A DNA stretch of 64,000 nt, from positions 17,916 to 81,915 of the forward strand of contig NZ_AYMQ01000059.1 in NCBI RefSeq assembly GCF_000633355.1, in the 5' to 3' direction. The stretch comes from Serratia sp. H1w (GTDB taxonomy: Bacteria > Pseudomonadota > Gammaproteobacteria > Enterobacterales > Enterobacteriaceae). Position 1 is the stretch's first letter; each line of letters starts with the position of its first letter. The notes under the pieces are model-generated. The model made no database searches. It was not told the DNA's origin and saw only the letters and a program-made list of their open reading frames with translations. Position numbers and translations under genes: made by a program. Below are positions 16,301-24,698 of the stretch, one piece after another.

Positions 16301-16666
16301 ATGAAGAGCGAGATGGAAGAAAAACGGCATTGGTTACTTACAGAACTGGCAGAGTATGTAACACTGGTCGCTCAGGAACACGGCCTGCCTACTGACTCTG
16401 CCGATCAGTTAGGCACTAATGTAGCTAATTTCATCTGTGAACATTTCGCCGGTCAATTGATTACATTTCCGCAGGACTATTTCTTCAAGTTGTCGGCGCG
16501 AGATCTTCAGATTTACGAGGATTGGCGCAAGAGGATGCCCTGGCAACAATTGGTCATCACATACGGCATGACAGAGGGTGGACTGCGTAAGGTGATCAAG
16601 CGTGTGGAAAAACGGATTCTGAAACGTTCACAGCCTGGCCTTGAGCTGTTCCCTGACGATGAGTAA
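16301..16666 (+). CDS. mor: Mor-family middle transcription activator
   Basis: A 121-residue Mor/C-type activator. The first half forms the dimerisation region with the INFICEHFAGQ-like stretch, and the C-terminal half holds a helix-turn-helix (WQQLVITYGMTEGGLRKVIKRVEKR, about 77-101). Mor binds the middle promoter and recruits RNA polymerase to start the later transcription programme. It is the last early gene, followed by an intrinsic terminator and the phage end. Confidence 0.85.
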   Translation: MKSEMEEKRHWLLTELAEYVTLVAQEHGLPTDSADQLGTNVANFICEHFAGQLITFPQDYFFKLSARDLQIYEDWRKRMPWQQLVITYGMTEGGLRKVIKRVEKRILKRSQPGLELFPDDE

Positions 16667-16671
16667 AATTG

Positions 16672-16697
16672 AGGGCGGAATGAAATTTTTCCGCCCT
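16672..16697 (+). terminator. Intrinsic terminator after mor
   Basis: AGGGCGGAA (16672-16680) pairs with TTCCGCCCT (16689-16697), with TTs around the loop. It closes the early operon before the phage end. Confidence 0.75.
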
Positions 16698-16741
16698 TGG
16701 TTCTCTTTCAGTATGTGAAATACAATTACAATCTCCATTAC

Positions 16742-16815
16742 GTTATTTCTCACTATTTGCCCGTATTTTTCGATTTATCTCGCTCCACCTACTCCATTTA
16801 TCTCACTCCCTATCA
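16742..16815. repeat. Phage terminus with transposase-binding-type repeats
   Basis: Two near-identical direct repeats, ATTTATCTCGCTCC (16773-16786) and ATTTATCTCACTCC (16796-16809), lie 23 bp apart. A third related stretch, GTTATTTCTCACT, is near 16742. Mu-type ends carry such arrays of transposase sites. Read inward from the host on the minus strand, the phage would begin TGATAGGGAG, keeping the 5'-TG terminus of this phage class. That puts the junction after 16815. The five host bases that follow (CCGTG) are the predicted target duplication. Confidence 0.65.
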
Positions 16816-18373
16816 CCGTGGCGTACAGATTTCCCCAACCTTCGCCCAGCGGTTGGTTCAACGAAAGCGTAAACAGGCTGCGTTGGCGGCCATAGAGATC
16901 GCTTTGTTGATTGCGCAGGGCCAGATCGCGTAACTGTACTGCGTCGTTCAGGTTCAGATAGCCGTCGGTCGAAAAACGGTAAGCTGCCACGGACAGGCTG
17001 GTTTGGGTGGCGGGATACAGCTGGCTGAAACCAATACGATAGCTTTGCCCCGAGCGTGAAGGTTGGTTGGGCAAGCGGGTTCTCGCCTCGGTGACATCTA
17101 ATGACAGTGCACCGATGGGCGTGTTCATGGCTCCTCCTACCAAGGCCGAAACGTATCCCTCGCTGGCAATGGCACCCGCGTAGCCAGTAATAAGATTACT
17201 CAGGCCCAACTGATAGGTCAGGCTGCCAAAGGCGGGCTTGTTCTCAAGCCCCGAACTATTAACCTTACCTGCTGCCAGTTCGTAGCGGCTGATGCCAGGC
17301 CGCAACATTTGCGCCACCGACGCATAAGGGACCGTAAAGGATCGGACTTGCCCATCAGCTTCTTCCACTCGCACGATCAATTCGCCACCATAGCTGGTGG
17401 GATAAAGATCGCCGATCTCAAATGGCCCTGGCGAAACCGTGGCGGTATAGAGGGTAAAACCATTTTGGGTGATGACCACTCTGGCATTGCTGTTGGCGAC
17501 GCCGCGTACCACGGGAGCATAGCCACGCAGAGAATCCGGCAGCATGCGGTCATCGGAATAAAGCCGTAGCCCACGGAAACGCACGCCGTCAAACAGCTCG
17601 CCACTGGTGAAGGCATCGCCGAGGATCAGTTGGGAACGCAGCATGGTGATATCGCGGCCAATATAGGTCGAGGTACTTTTGTAATCCCCGCCATTTCCTT
17701 GCGAAGACCAGTTGATCGTACCGCTATTTCTTGCGCGCCAAGGGCCGACATTCAGGCCGTTACGCAGCCCGAGATAGCCATAGGTCTGACTATTATCCTG
17801 CTGTTTTGACTGATAAACGTTGGCATTGTAGTTGACGATCAGGGCGGTCAGGCCGTCTTCCCACAGTTTGGGATTGGCATAGCCACGCGGAACACGATTG
17901 ATCAGTAATTGTGGGATCGACAAGGTCAGCTTTTGCTCTCCACCGTCAACGCTGGCGCTGGCTCCCGGCAACAGCTCGCTGAGCGAACCACAATAGCCTT
18001 CCTGTTCTAGCTGCTCCAAGTGCACCGCTGGGGTGAGCGCCAAGAGCTTATCTTCGCTCAAGTTGAGCTGTGCAAAGAAGCTGCCCGGATAGCAGGGCGT
18101 CGTCTTGCTGGTGCTGTCTGGCAGCAGTTTGAATTGGATCTTCTCGCTGCCGATTAACCGGGTATTGAGTTCGATCGAAATAGTGTAGATCCCAGGGATC
18201 ATGACGTTGCTATGGCTAAATTGGGCGGGATCGAATTTCCCAACCTTACCGCCAGGGAAAAAACTGGGATCGAAGGTCACTTCTTCTGGACCTTCCGCTG
18301 CATAAGAAGAAGTGGCCGAAACCATGGCACAGTAAAGCAACCAGTTCAGCGCTGTGTTGTTACGTCTAGTCAT
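16775..18373 (-). pseudogene. Fimbrial outer-membrane usher, 5' part, split by the prophage
   Basis: Ushers are about 800-870 residues and translocate chaperone-bound pilins across the outer membrane. Here the frame ends after 532 residues. The signal peptide (about 1-26), N-terminal chaperone-binding domain (FDPSFFPGG onward) and much of the beta-barrel including the plug region are present. After LYAT the sequence changes to 13 residues and a stop that lie in the prophage end. The missing 3' third should lie beyond the other prophage end, outside the window. The product cannot form a complete barrel, so the fimbriae are probably not made. Confidence 0.85.
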
Positions 18374-18423
18374 AGCATCCTTGACGACTCAGATAATCCA
18401 TCTTCCTGGAAATAGGGGCTGCG

Positions 18424-19158
18424 CTAACGGCTTAGCGGGTAAGTTTTTTCGATAAATGCGCCATAGTCATTAATCGCATTGGTCACCACGCTATTGGGCG
18501 ATCCTTTAACCGTTTTATTACTGCGTTTTAGCTGGAAGGTTTGCTCAGAGAAGGGGGCAATCATGCCGCCATCGCTGCCCGCCACGCTGGCCTCCCCACG
18601 GCCTGGCAACAGTACCGAGGCGTAACTGATGTGGTATGGCGTCGGGTTTTTGCCGATTAATTTTTCCCCTTGCAGCTGCCAGCTCACCTGCTCCATGCTT
18701 TTCTCCGACAATCCTGGCAACGTTGCGGGGCGGTAAAACACCTTCAGGCGGTTGCGATAGGCAATGGAGATATAATTTTTTTCCGTTTTCGACTGGGGGG
18801 GAACTTCAAGCACGTTGATCCAATACAGAGTCTCACGATCGGTCGCGTGGTTAGCCATGGGGGTAGCGCTAATACGTAGGGTCTGTGCTTTGGTAGGTTC
18901 AATACGTGCGACTGGCGGCATAATCATAAAAGGCACGTCGCTATCTTCGGGGGCCGCATCGGCATTGCCTGCATCCATCCAGGATTGAACTAACAGCGGC
19001 AGACTGCTTTTATTTTGCAGCTTCAACGTCACTTCTTTGGCATCGCTTGGGTAGATAACACGAGTACCAGAAATAACGATGCTGGCATACGCAGATGAAG
19101 CAAAAAAAACGGCTGCGAGTGCCGATAATAGCAACCCATATTTTTTAGTGAAGGGCAT
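18424..19158 (-). CDS. Periplasmic fimbrial chaperone (PapD-like)
   Basis: A 244-residue protein with a signal peptide (about 1-25, cleavage after AYA). It has the two immunoglobulin-like domains of pilus chaperones. The family signature YRxRxKxFYRP-like stretch (AYRNRLKVFYRP, about 132-143) and an early IVISGTRVIYP strand are visible. It captures pilin subunits by donor-strand complementation and delivers them to the usher. It lies between pilin (71 bp gap) and usher (50 bp gap). Confidence 0.88.
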   Translation of the reverse strand: MPFTKKYGLLLSALAAVFFASSAYASIVISGTRVIYPSDAKEVTLKLQNKSSLPLLVQSWMDAGNADAAPEDSDVPFMIMPPVARIEPTKAQTLRISATPMANHATDRETLYWINVLEVPPQSKTEKNYISIAYRNRLKVFYRPATLPGLSEKSMEQVSWQLQGEKLIGKNPTPYHISYASVLLPGRGEASVAGSDGGMIAPFSEQTFQLKRSNKTVKGSPNSVVTNAINDYGAFIEKTYPLSR

Positions 19159-19229
19159 AACAATCTCGTCAGTATCGCCATCGAAAAATGGCCCTGACGA
19201 TCACAGGGCCAGAGAATTACCGCTAGAAT

Positions 19230-19805
19230 TTATTGATAAACAATATTGTATTTAACGGTGGAAGCTACTTTACCTGCAGTTGCCGGAGCACCTACTGCAA
19301 TATACTGACCGATATACTCATATACGGCGGTATTATTGGCGATGGTTTTTGGTGCGTGATTATTATTGCCTGAAAGAAGGTTGATTGCATTGTTGGTATC
19401 GCCGTTCAGAATCTGGATTTGAACGTTACTTGCAGGGTTGTTAGCCGCAGTATTTTTCAGCCAGCCGGTAACACTATCGATCGCTGGGCTGGTTGGGTCG
19501 AAACTAACGGAAGCAACTTTACCATTGGTACAGTTCAGATCATTTGGGCCACCCAACGTAATGTTGAAGTTTTTCGGTTTTGCCGTGGCACCCGCATTGC
19601 TTAAATCACTGACGTTGGCAGTGTCTAAAATGACGTCAACATCAATAGCGCCATTTGGAGTTTCACCGTTAATCAAGCAGGTTTGGTCGATAATCTCACC
19701 GGTGAAGTTGATGTTGCCGCCCGCTACGGTTGCGGCGGAAGCCGCAGTTGAAGCCAAGCCGCTCAGAGCCAGGGAGAGTGCCAGTACTAATGTGTTTTTT
19801 TTCAT
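19230..19805 (-). CDS. Major fimbrial subunit (type 1-like pilin)
   Basis: A 191-residue pilin with a signal peptide (about 1-24, ASA cleavage). The mature protein has the usual N-terminal donor strand (GGNINFTGEIIDQTC), two cysteines (the one in DQTC and another in LNCTNG) for the pilin disulfide, and a C-terminal beta-strand ending in YNIVYQ with penultimate tyrosine. It is polymerised into the fimbrial shaft. It is the first structural gene, upstream of chaperone and usher, downstream of a regulator. Confidence 0.88.
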   Translation of the reverse strand: MKKNTLVLALSLALSGLASTAASAATVAGGNINFTGEIIDQTCLINGETPNGAIDVDVILDTANVSDLSNAGATAKPKNFNITLGGPNDLNCTNGKVASVSFDPTSPAIDSVTGWLKNTAANNPASNVQIQILNGDTNNAINLLSGNNNHAPKTIANNTAVYEYIGQYIAVGAPATAGKVASTVKYNIVYQ

Positions 19806-19935
19806 CTCAAATATATCCTTGTTAACTAAATTATAAATAACCCTGGCCTATAACGAAGCATAAGCACAGAGCCGTCATTTCACTATGACTGTGAAAATAC
19901 TGCTCCCTGGCTGGTAAGAATAACAAGATGTTGGG

Positions 19936-20391
19936 TTATGTCGTTTTTATATACAGCGGCGTAATAGAGGCACCACGCAAAGTATAACCTTTGCCCCGCG
20001 ATGCCTTGATAAAATCATTGGCAAGTCCAATCTTTTCCAGCCTGGACTTAAGTTCGGAAATAACCTGCATTAATCTGGTGGTTGACGAGGACAGATTATG
20101 ATTTTCCCAAACTTGTACTAACAACTCTTGGTTGGAAACATAGCCGACGCTGGCATGTGCCAATAGATAGTTCAATAATCTCAGCATGGTTTCACGCAGT
20201 TTGAGATAGTTGGTGAATTCACCGTTGGGTTGATGGCTGCATTCGATAGTGTTATAGAGCTTGATGACTGAGCTCGACTTGATATCTACCTGATACTGGT
20301 CATCGATAATATAGCCAAACAGTGATAGGTTTTTCTCACCCACATTGATGATCCGCGTTGCCGCATATTTGACTTTTCTCTTGCTATCCAT
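19936..20391 (-). CDS. Winged-helix (OmpR/ToxR/CadC-type) regulator
   Basis: I chose the ATG at 20391, preceded by CGGAGTTGGTG; an upstream ATG at 20439 lacks a site. The protein is about 151 residues with a ToxR/CadC-type C-terminal DNA-binding domain. It contains RETMLRLLNYLLAHASVGYVSNQELLVQVWE, then helix LMQVISELKSRLEK, ending in the wing SRGKGYTLRG. There is no membrane segment, unlike CadC. It lies just upstream of the pilin gene on the same strand and probably controls the fimbrial operon. Confidence 0.75.
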   Translation of the reverse strand: MDSKRKVKYAATRIINVGEKNLSLFGYIIDDQYQVDIKSSSVIKLYNTIECSHQPNGEFTNYLKLRETMLRLLNYLLAHASVGYVSNQELLVQVWENHNLSSSTTRLMQVISELKSRLEKIGLANDFIKASRGKGYTLRGASITPLYIKTT

Positions 20392-20497
20392 CACCAACTC
20401 CGTCGCATCCACTGCTGAAACTGTCCAAATATATTTCACATATCGGAACCGCTACCACCAAATATGAGTTTTAGACATATTATTATCTGAGGAATTA

Positions 20498-20647
20498 ATG
20501 TCAATTCAGAAAACTAAAAAAATACGCAATCAAAAAAGAATTAAAATCTATATAAATATTATTTCATGGGTTTTTATTTTGTATTTATCCTGTTTTAGTG
20601 GTTGTTTTAAACTTAAACTCCATTACTGTAGTGATGCTAACTCATAA
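20498..20647 (+). CDS. Putative small membrane protein, 49 residues
   Basis: Divergent from the fimbrial regulator. An ATG at 20498 follows GAGGAATTA and opens 49 residues: a very basic N-terminus (KTKKIRNQKRIK), one hydrophobic helix (IYINIISWVFILYLSCFSGC) and a short cysteine-containing tail. The region is AT-rich, so chance frames are common. The ribosome site and topology are the only support. Confidence 0.35.
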   Translation: MSIQKTKKIRNQKRIKIYINIISWVFILYLSCFSGCFKLKLHYCSDANS

Positions 20648-21109
20648 GCATAAAACTCTTTTTTTTAGCGTTAATTATGGTGTCATGTGTTGGTTTTATC
20701 TCTGAGCCATCACATTGGTGAAATTAAAGTTCAATAATTGGCTGTTTTACTATCCTCATAATTCGGACTATTCCCAGTGCATGGTTCTAGTGTTTTATAG
20801 TCGTATTCTCATTGCACTAGGATTTATCTTGTTGGTGTTACATGTAAGTAGATATTAAATATCTTTATTTTTATTTTCACTAAGGTTCTTTTTTGAGAAA
20901 AACAGGAATAATCTAAGTGTCAATGGAGGAGGGTGAAAACTAACTTTCTGTAAATTAAAAAGAGATAGGTTAGCACTAAGGTTGATGCAGGTGGTTGTAC
21001 CGGTGATGACGACGAAAAAGGAGTGGTTGTTTTTATCTAGTTACCACGTCGCTTAGTTAATGGTTTTTTTCTAATATTGGCGGATCGCCATCCCTTCATG
21101 GGTTAAATC
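20648..21109. other. AT-rich intergenic region between fimbrial and aerobactin loci
   Basis: About 460 bp with no convincing gene on either strand. Composition is strongly AT-rich to about 20900, which is often seen where fimbrial loci have been acquired. I see no tRNA, insertion sequence or long repeat. Confidence 0.5.
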
Positions 21110-21137
21110 GCAGGCCGGTCAAGGCGATCCGGCCTGC
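21110..21137 (-). terminator. Probable terminator after iutA
   Basis: GCAGGCCGG (21110-21118) and CCGGCCTGC (21129-21137) form a perfect 9-bp stem just past the iutA stop. The T-run after it on the minus strand is weak. Confidence 0.6.
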
Positions 21138-21147
21138 TTAGATAAAA

Positions 21148-23343
21148 TCAGAACAGAACCGAGTAGTTCAAACCAAAGGTACGACCACGGCCTTTATAGC
21201 TGTACAACTCCGGCGCGCCGTAGGTTGGGCTGTACAGGATTGGCGCACGCTGGCCCCAAACGGTGGTGTAGTCTTTGTCCAGCAGGTTTTCCACGCTGAA
21301 GCTGACCTTGCCTACCGGTAGTGCATAGCTGCTGAGCACGTCAATGGTGTTATAGCCATCGAGCTTGCGGCCTTGGCTGTCGGAAACGTCGAAGGTTTGC
21401 TGCGACTGCACGCGCACCGTCCAGTCACCCGGCGCCCAGTTGACGTAGGCGGTCGCTTTCGACGGGCTGGCGGTATCGACGGTCAGCTTCTCCCATTTGC
21501 CATCGGTTTTGGTTTCCGATTTGATCAGGTTGAAGGTCGCACCGGTGCTCCATTCGCTGTCATCGAAGAAGTAATCCACCGCGCCTTCCACCCCATAAAT
21601 CCGACGTTTGTCAGAGTTCATGTTGATGGTCATGTCGGTTTTGTTGATGGTGATGGTCTTGTCTGACAGGGAATAGTAGGCAGCCACCTGGGTACGCAGG
21701 TTATCACCGGTGTAGCGCCAGCCCAGCTCGTAGGAGTCAACCTTGATGCCGTCCAGCTTGGAGTCGTTCACGTTGACGCTTTTTTGCAGCTGATAGTGGC
21801 CGTTCACCAGTTTATAGGTGCCGGAGCCGTAATACTTGGCCAGATCCGGGATCTCAAACCCTTGCGAGAAGTTGAACCAGGTTTGCTGACGCTCGGTCAG
21901 ATGGGCCAGCAGGCCGGCGTTGAACAGCGCGTTGTTATAGTCGGTTTTACCGCCCGGCACCGCATCGGCAGAGGTGGCCAGACCGTTGGCGATCCCTTGT
22001 TGCTGAGCGTAGCCAACAAAATCATCCACCTTGTTCTCGGTGTACTGGTAACGCACGCCGCCGCTCAGGGTAAACATCGGGTCGATGTCGTAGCTGGTTT
22101 GCAGGAACGGTGCCAGGTTGGTGGTGGTATAGCTTGGGTAACGGCCAACGTTGTAGGCATTTTGCAGCGTCATGCCGCCAGATTGTTGGGCCAGCGCCAG
22201 GTTAAAGAACTGCTGGTTGGCGTTGAAGCTTTCATGGTCGGCATCGAAACCGTAGGTCAGCGTCAGGCCGTCGATCGGCTTGCTGTTCAGAGTCAGTTTG
22301 CTGCCGTAGAAATCGGTTTTCTGCTGTGAGGCACCAATGCTGGTCACCTTGCCGCCGCTCAGGGTTGGGAACGGATAGAAGGTCAGCGATTCGTCACGAT
22401 AATACACCTGCGCTACCAGATCCTGGCCCCAGAAATCGGTGTTGGAGTATTGCAGGTTGATCAGATGACGCTCGGTGCCCGGGACACGATCCGAATCCAG
22501 ATTGCCGCTGTTATAGGCCTGGCCGTTGCCGGTCACCGCCGAGAAGTTTTGCCCCAGATACAGGCCGTGTTTGCCGTCTGATTCGCTGTTGAAATATTGC
22601 GTGGTCAGTTGCAGCTGTTGGTGATCGTCGATATTGATGGTGCCGGTGCCCATCAGGTCGATACGATCGGAATATTGCAGGCCGGTCTGGGTGTTGTCGA
22701 TCAGCACCTCATCACCTTTGCCGTCATACCAGCCGCCGTAACGCTGATAGGACACGGACAGACGGCCGGAAGCCTTATCGGTGCCGCCGCTGACCGCCGC
22801 CGCGACGTTTTCATCGTGATCGCTGCTGCTGTTGAAGCCGGTTTTGCCGCCAAGCTGCAACTCAACCTGCTTCTCTTCCTGGCCCTTCTTGGTCACGATG
22901 TTGACCAGGCCGCCGGTGCTGCCCCCGCCGTACAGCGAGGTCGCACCCGAGATCACCTCAATGTGGGCGATGTTGAACGGATCGATCGAATCGAGCTGGC
23001 GGCTGTCGCTGCGCGATGAGTTCAGACGTACGCCGTCGATCATCACCATCATCGAACGGCCACGCAGGTTCATGCCGTAGTTGGTTCGGCCCTGGCTGCT
23101 GACGTCCATGCCTGGGATCAGTTGCGACAGCACATCCTTGATCTCTTTGCCGCCCTGCACCTGCTGCTCAATCTCCTGGCCTTCAATCACCCAGGTGGTC
23201 TGTGCCATTTCCGCTACGCTGCGGTGTGAGCGGCTGGCGGAAACCACCAGTTGGTCATCATTTTTTTGTTCTTCTGCCCAGGCTGTTGGCACGAGCATAG
23301 CCAACAGGCAAGGGTTTAGTACCCAGAGGTGTCTGCGTTTCAT
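21148..23343 (-). CDS. iutA: Ferric-aerobactin TonB-dependent receptor IutA
   Basis: A 731-residue outer-membrane receptor that imports ferric aerobactin using TonB energy. The signal peptide (about 1-23, cleavage after AWA) is followed by a TonB box-like DDQLVVSASRS, and a plug domain (about 40-165) with NYGMNLRGRSMMVMIDGVRLNSSR. A 22-strand barrel ends with the terminal aromatic-rich GLNYSVLF. Length and details match enterobacterial IutA. It is the last gene of the aerobactin operon, 26 bp after iucD, with a hairpin behind it. Confidence 0.93.
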   Translation of the reverse strand: MKRRHLWVLNPCLLAMLVPTAWAEEQKNDDQLVVSASRSHRSVAEMAQTTWVIEGQEIEQQVQGGKEIKDVLSQLIPGMDVSSQGRTNYGMNLRGRSMMVMIDGVRLNSSRSDSRQLDSIDPFNIAHIEVISGATSLYGGGSTGGLVNIVTKKGQEEKQVELQLGGKTGFNSSSDHDENVAAAVSGGTDKASGRLSVSYQRYGGWYDGKGDEVLIDNTQTGLQYSDRIDLMGTGTINIDDHQQLQLTTQYFNSESDGKHGLYLGQNFSAVTGNGQAYNSGNLDSDRVPGTERHLINLQYSNTDFWGQDLVAQVYYRDESLTFYPFPTLSGGKVTSIGASQQKTDFYGSKLTLNSKPIDGLTLTYGFDADHESFNANQQFFNLALAQQSGGMTLQNAYNVGRYPSYTTTNLAPFLQTSYDIDPMFTLSGGVRYQYTENKVDDFVGYAQQQGIANGLATSADAVPGGKTDYNNALFNAGLLAHLTERQQTWFNFSQGFEIPDLAKYYGSGTYKLVNGHYQLQKSVNVNDSKLDGIKVDSYELGWRYTGDNLRTQVAAYYSLSDKTITINKTDMTINMNSDKRRIYGVEGAVDYFFDDSEWSTGATFNLIKSETKTDGKWEKLTVDTASPSKATAYVNWAPGDWTVRVQSQQTFDVSDSQGRKLDGYNTIDVLSSYALPVGKVSFSVENLLDKDYTTVWGQRAPILYSPTYGAPELYSYKGRGRTFGLNYSVLF

Positions 23344-23369
23344 TGTTGTACAAGCGTTCCCATGGTTAG

Positions 23370-24698
23370 TTAAAACTCGGTGTAGTTAAAGATGGCGCGT
23401 TCAGTCTGGGCGGTGACTGCCGCCTGCTGGCTACGCCATTGGATCACAGCCGGGGTGGACGTTAAGTCGAACTGATCGCGTCCTAATGCCCGGTTGAGAA
23501 TTCGGGCCGAACGCCAGGCCATCAGGCTGAGCTGGGGTTCGGCAATGCCATGACTGTGCATACCGGCGTTGACGGCAAACAGGCAGTTTTCGTTGGGACC
23601 CTGCCATTCCAGGGTGAAATCCGGCGTGATGCGATACTCATCGTTGGCCGTGGTCAGCAGGCGATCGGCCAGCGGTTCGAGAAACGCTGGCCGATCCTGC
23701 TGATAGCCAGTGGCGAAGATCACCACGTCACAGTCGAAGGTTTCCTTGCCTTGATCGAGGTGGTGATGAGTCACCAACTGATAGCCATTACCGGACGCGT
23801 GCATCGCTGCCAATGAACGGCTAGGCAACAGGTGCGCCCAAGGCTTTTCGCGTAACACTTCAAAGCGGTGATACATCGCCTGATAGATCGCCAGCAGCGA
23901 TCCGCTGGTAATGCCGTCCGAGGTCATCTTCTGCTCGGTCAACATGCGCTGTTTGGCGCTGTCGCTCAGGGTGTAGAAGCTTTCCACGTATTCCGGCGTG
24001 AAGTACTCATTGGCAAAGGCGGCTTCGTCCAGCGCGTTGTAATTGTTACGGCGCGAGATCCAGTTCAACTGCTTGGGCTGGCCCCACTCGGCGCGGAAAA
24101 TATTCAAGAACAGGTCGGCGCCGCTCTGGCCACCGCCGATCACGGTAACGCGCTTGCCGGTCAGATCCGGGTTGCGCAGGCTCATTTCGCTGGCATGGAA
24201 GCAGCGATCGTTCTGTTCGCTGACGCAGTCCGGCAGCTTGGGGCGCTTGCCAATGCCTAAACAGAGATGGCGGGCACGGTAAACATCGCGCTGGGTGGTG
24301 ACGACAAATTGGCGTTGCTGGTCGTCAAAATCCACGCTACGGATGTCCTGGCTGAACTCCAGCGTATCCAACCCGTTGGCCGCCCAATCGAGATAATCCG
24401 CAAACTCTTCACGGGAAACCGTGCGCTGCTCGGTGGTCAGAAAGCGGTAAAACTTCTTCCTTTTCACCAGATAGTTGAGAAAGCTGTAGGGGTTGGTTGG
24501 TGAAACCGCGCTGACCAGATCCTTGAGGAAGCTGGTTTGCATATGGCAGTCCGGCACCATCATGCCGGGGTGCCAGGAGAAGTGCGGCTTGCGTTCGAAG
24601 AACTTACTGTTAAAGCCGCTCACTTCACTGCCGAGGGCGGCAATGCTCAGATTGAATGGACCGACGCCGATGCCGATGAAATCGAGAGGCTGATTCAT
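23370..24698 (-). CDS. iucD: L-lysine N6-monooxygenase IucD
   Basis: A 442-residue flavin enzyme that hydroxylates lysine on its side-chain nitrogen, the first committed step of aerobactin synthesis. FAD-binding motif FIGIGVGPFNLSIAALG (about 8-24), NADPH-binding motif VTVIGGGQSGADLF (about 184-197) and the C-terminal FATGYQ (about 328-333) are all visible. The start overlaps the iucC stop by 4 bases, so translation is coupled. Confidence 0.93.
   Translation of the reverse strand: MNQPLDFIGIGVGPFNLSIAALGSEVSGFNSKFFERKPHFSWHPGMMVPDCHMQTSFLKDLVSAVSPTNPYSFLNYLVKRKKFYRFLTTEQRTVSREEFADYLDWAANGLDTLEFSQDIRSVDFDDQQRQFVVTTQRDVYRARHLCLGIGKRPKLPDCVSEQNDRCFHASEMSLRNPDLTGKRVTVIGGGQSGADLFLNIFRAEWGQPKQLNWISRRNNYNALDEAAFANEYFTPEYVESFYTLSDSAKQRMLTEQKMTSDGITSGSLLAIYQAMYHRFEVLREKPWAHLLPSRSLAAMHASGNGYQLVTHHHLDQGKETFDCDVVIFATGYQQDRPAFLEPLADRLLTTANDEYRITPDFTLEWQGPNENCLFAVNAGMHSHGIAEPQLSLMAWRSARILNRALGRDQFDLTSTPAVIQWRSQQAAVTAQTERAIFNYTEF

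Larger units (their letters stand above)
1..16815. mobile_element. BcepMu-like transposable prophage (one end, partial)
   Basis: The block carries a DDE transposase, a MuB-like ATPase, Gam, GemA and Mor on the right-hand early arm. Mu gp25/26/27/28-like packaging genes and a lysis cassette lie on the left-hand, leftward arm. This order, with a repressor between the arms and a gp16-like DNA-binding gene facing it, fits the BcepMu branch of transposable phages rather than Mu itself. The right boundary is inferred near 16815, where usher homology breaks off and short repeats typical of transposase-binding ends begin. The left end, head and tail genes lie outside the window. Whether the prophage is intact cannot be judged from this end alone, but no early gene here is visibly broken. 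Confidence 0.9.
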
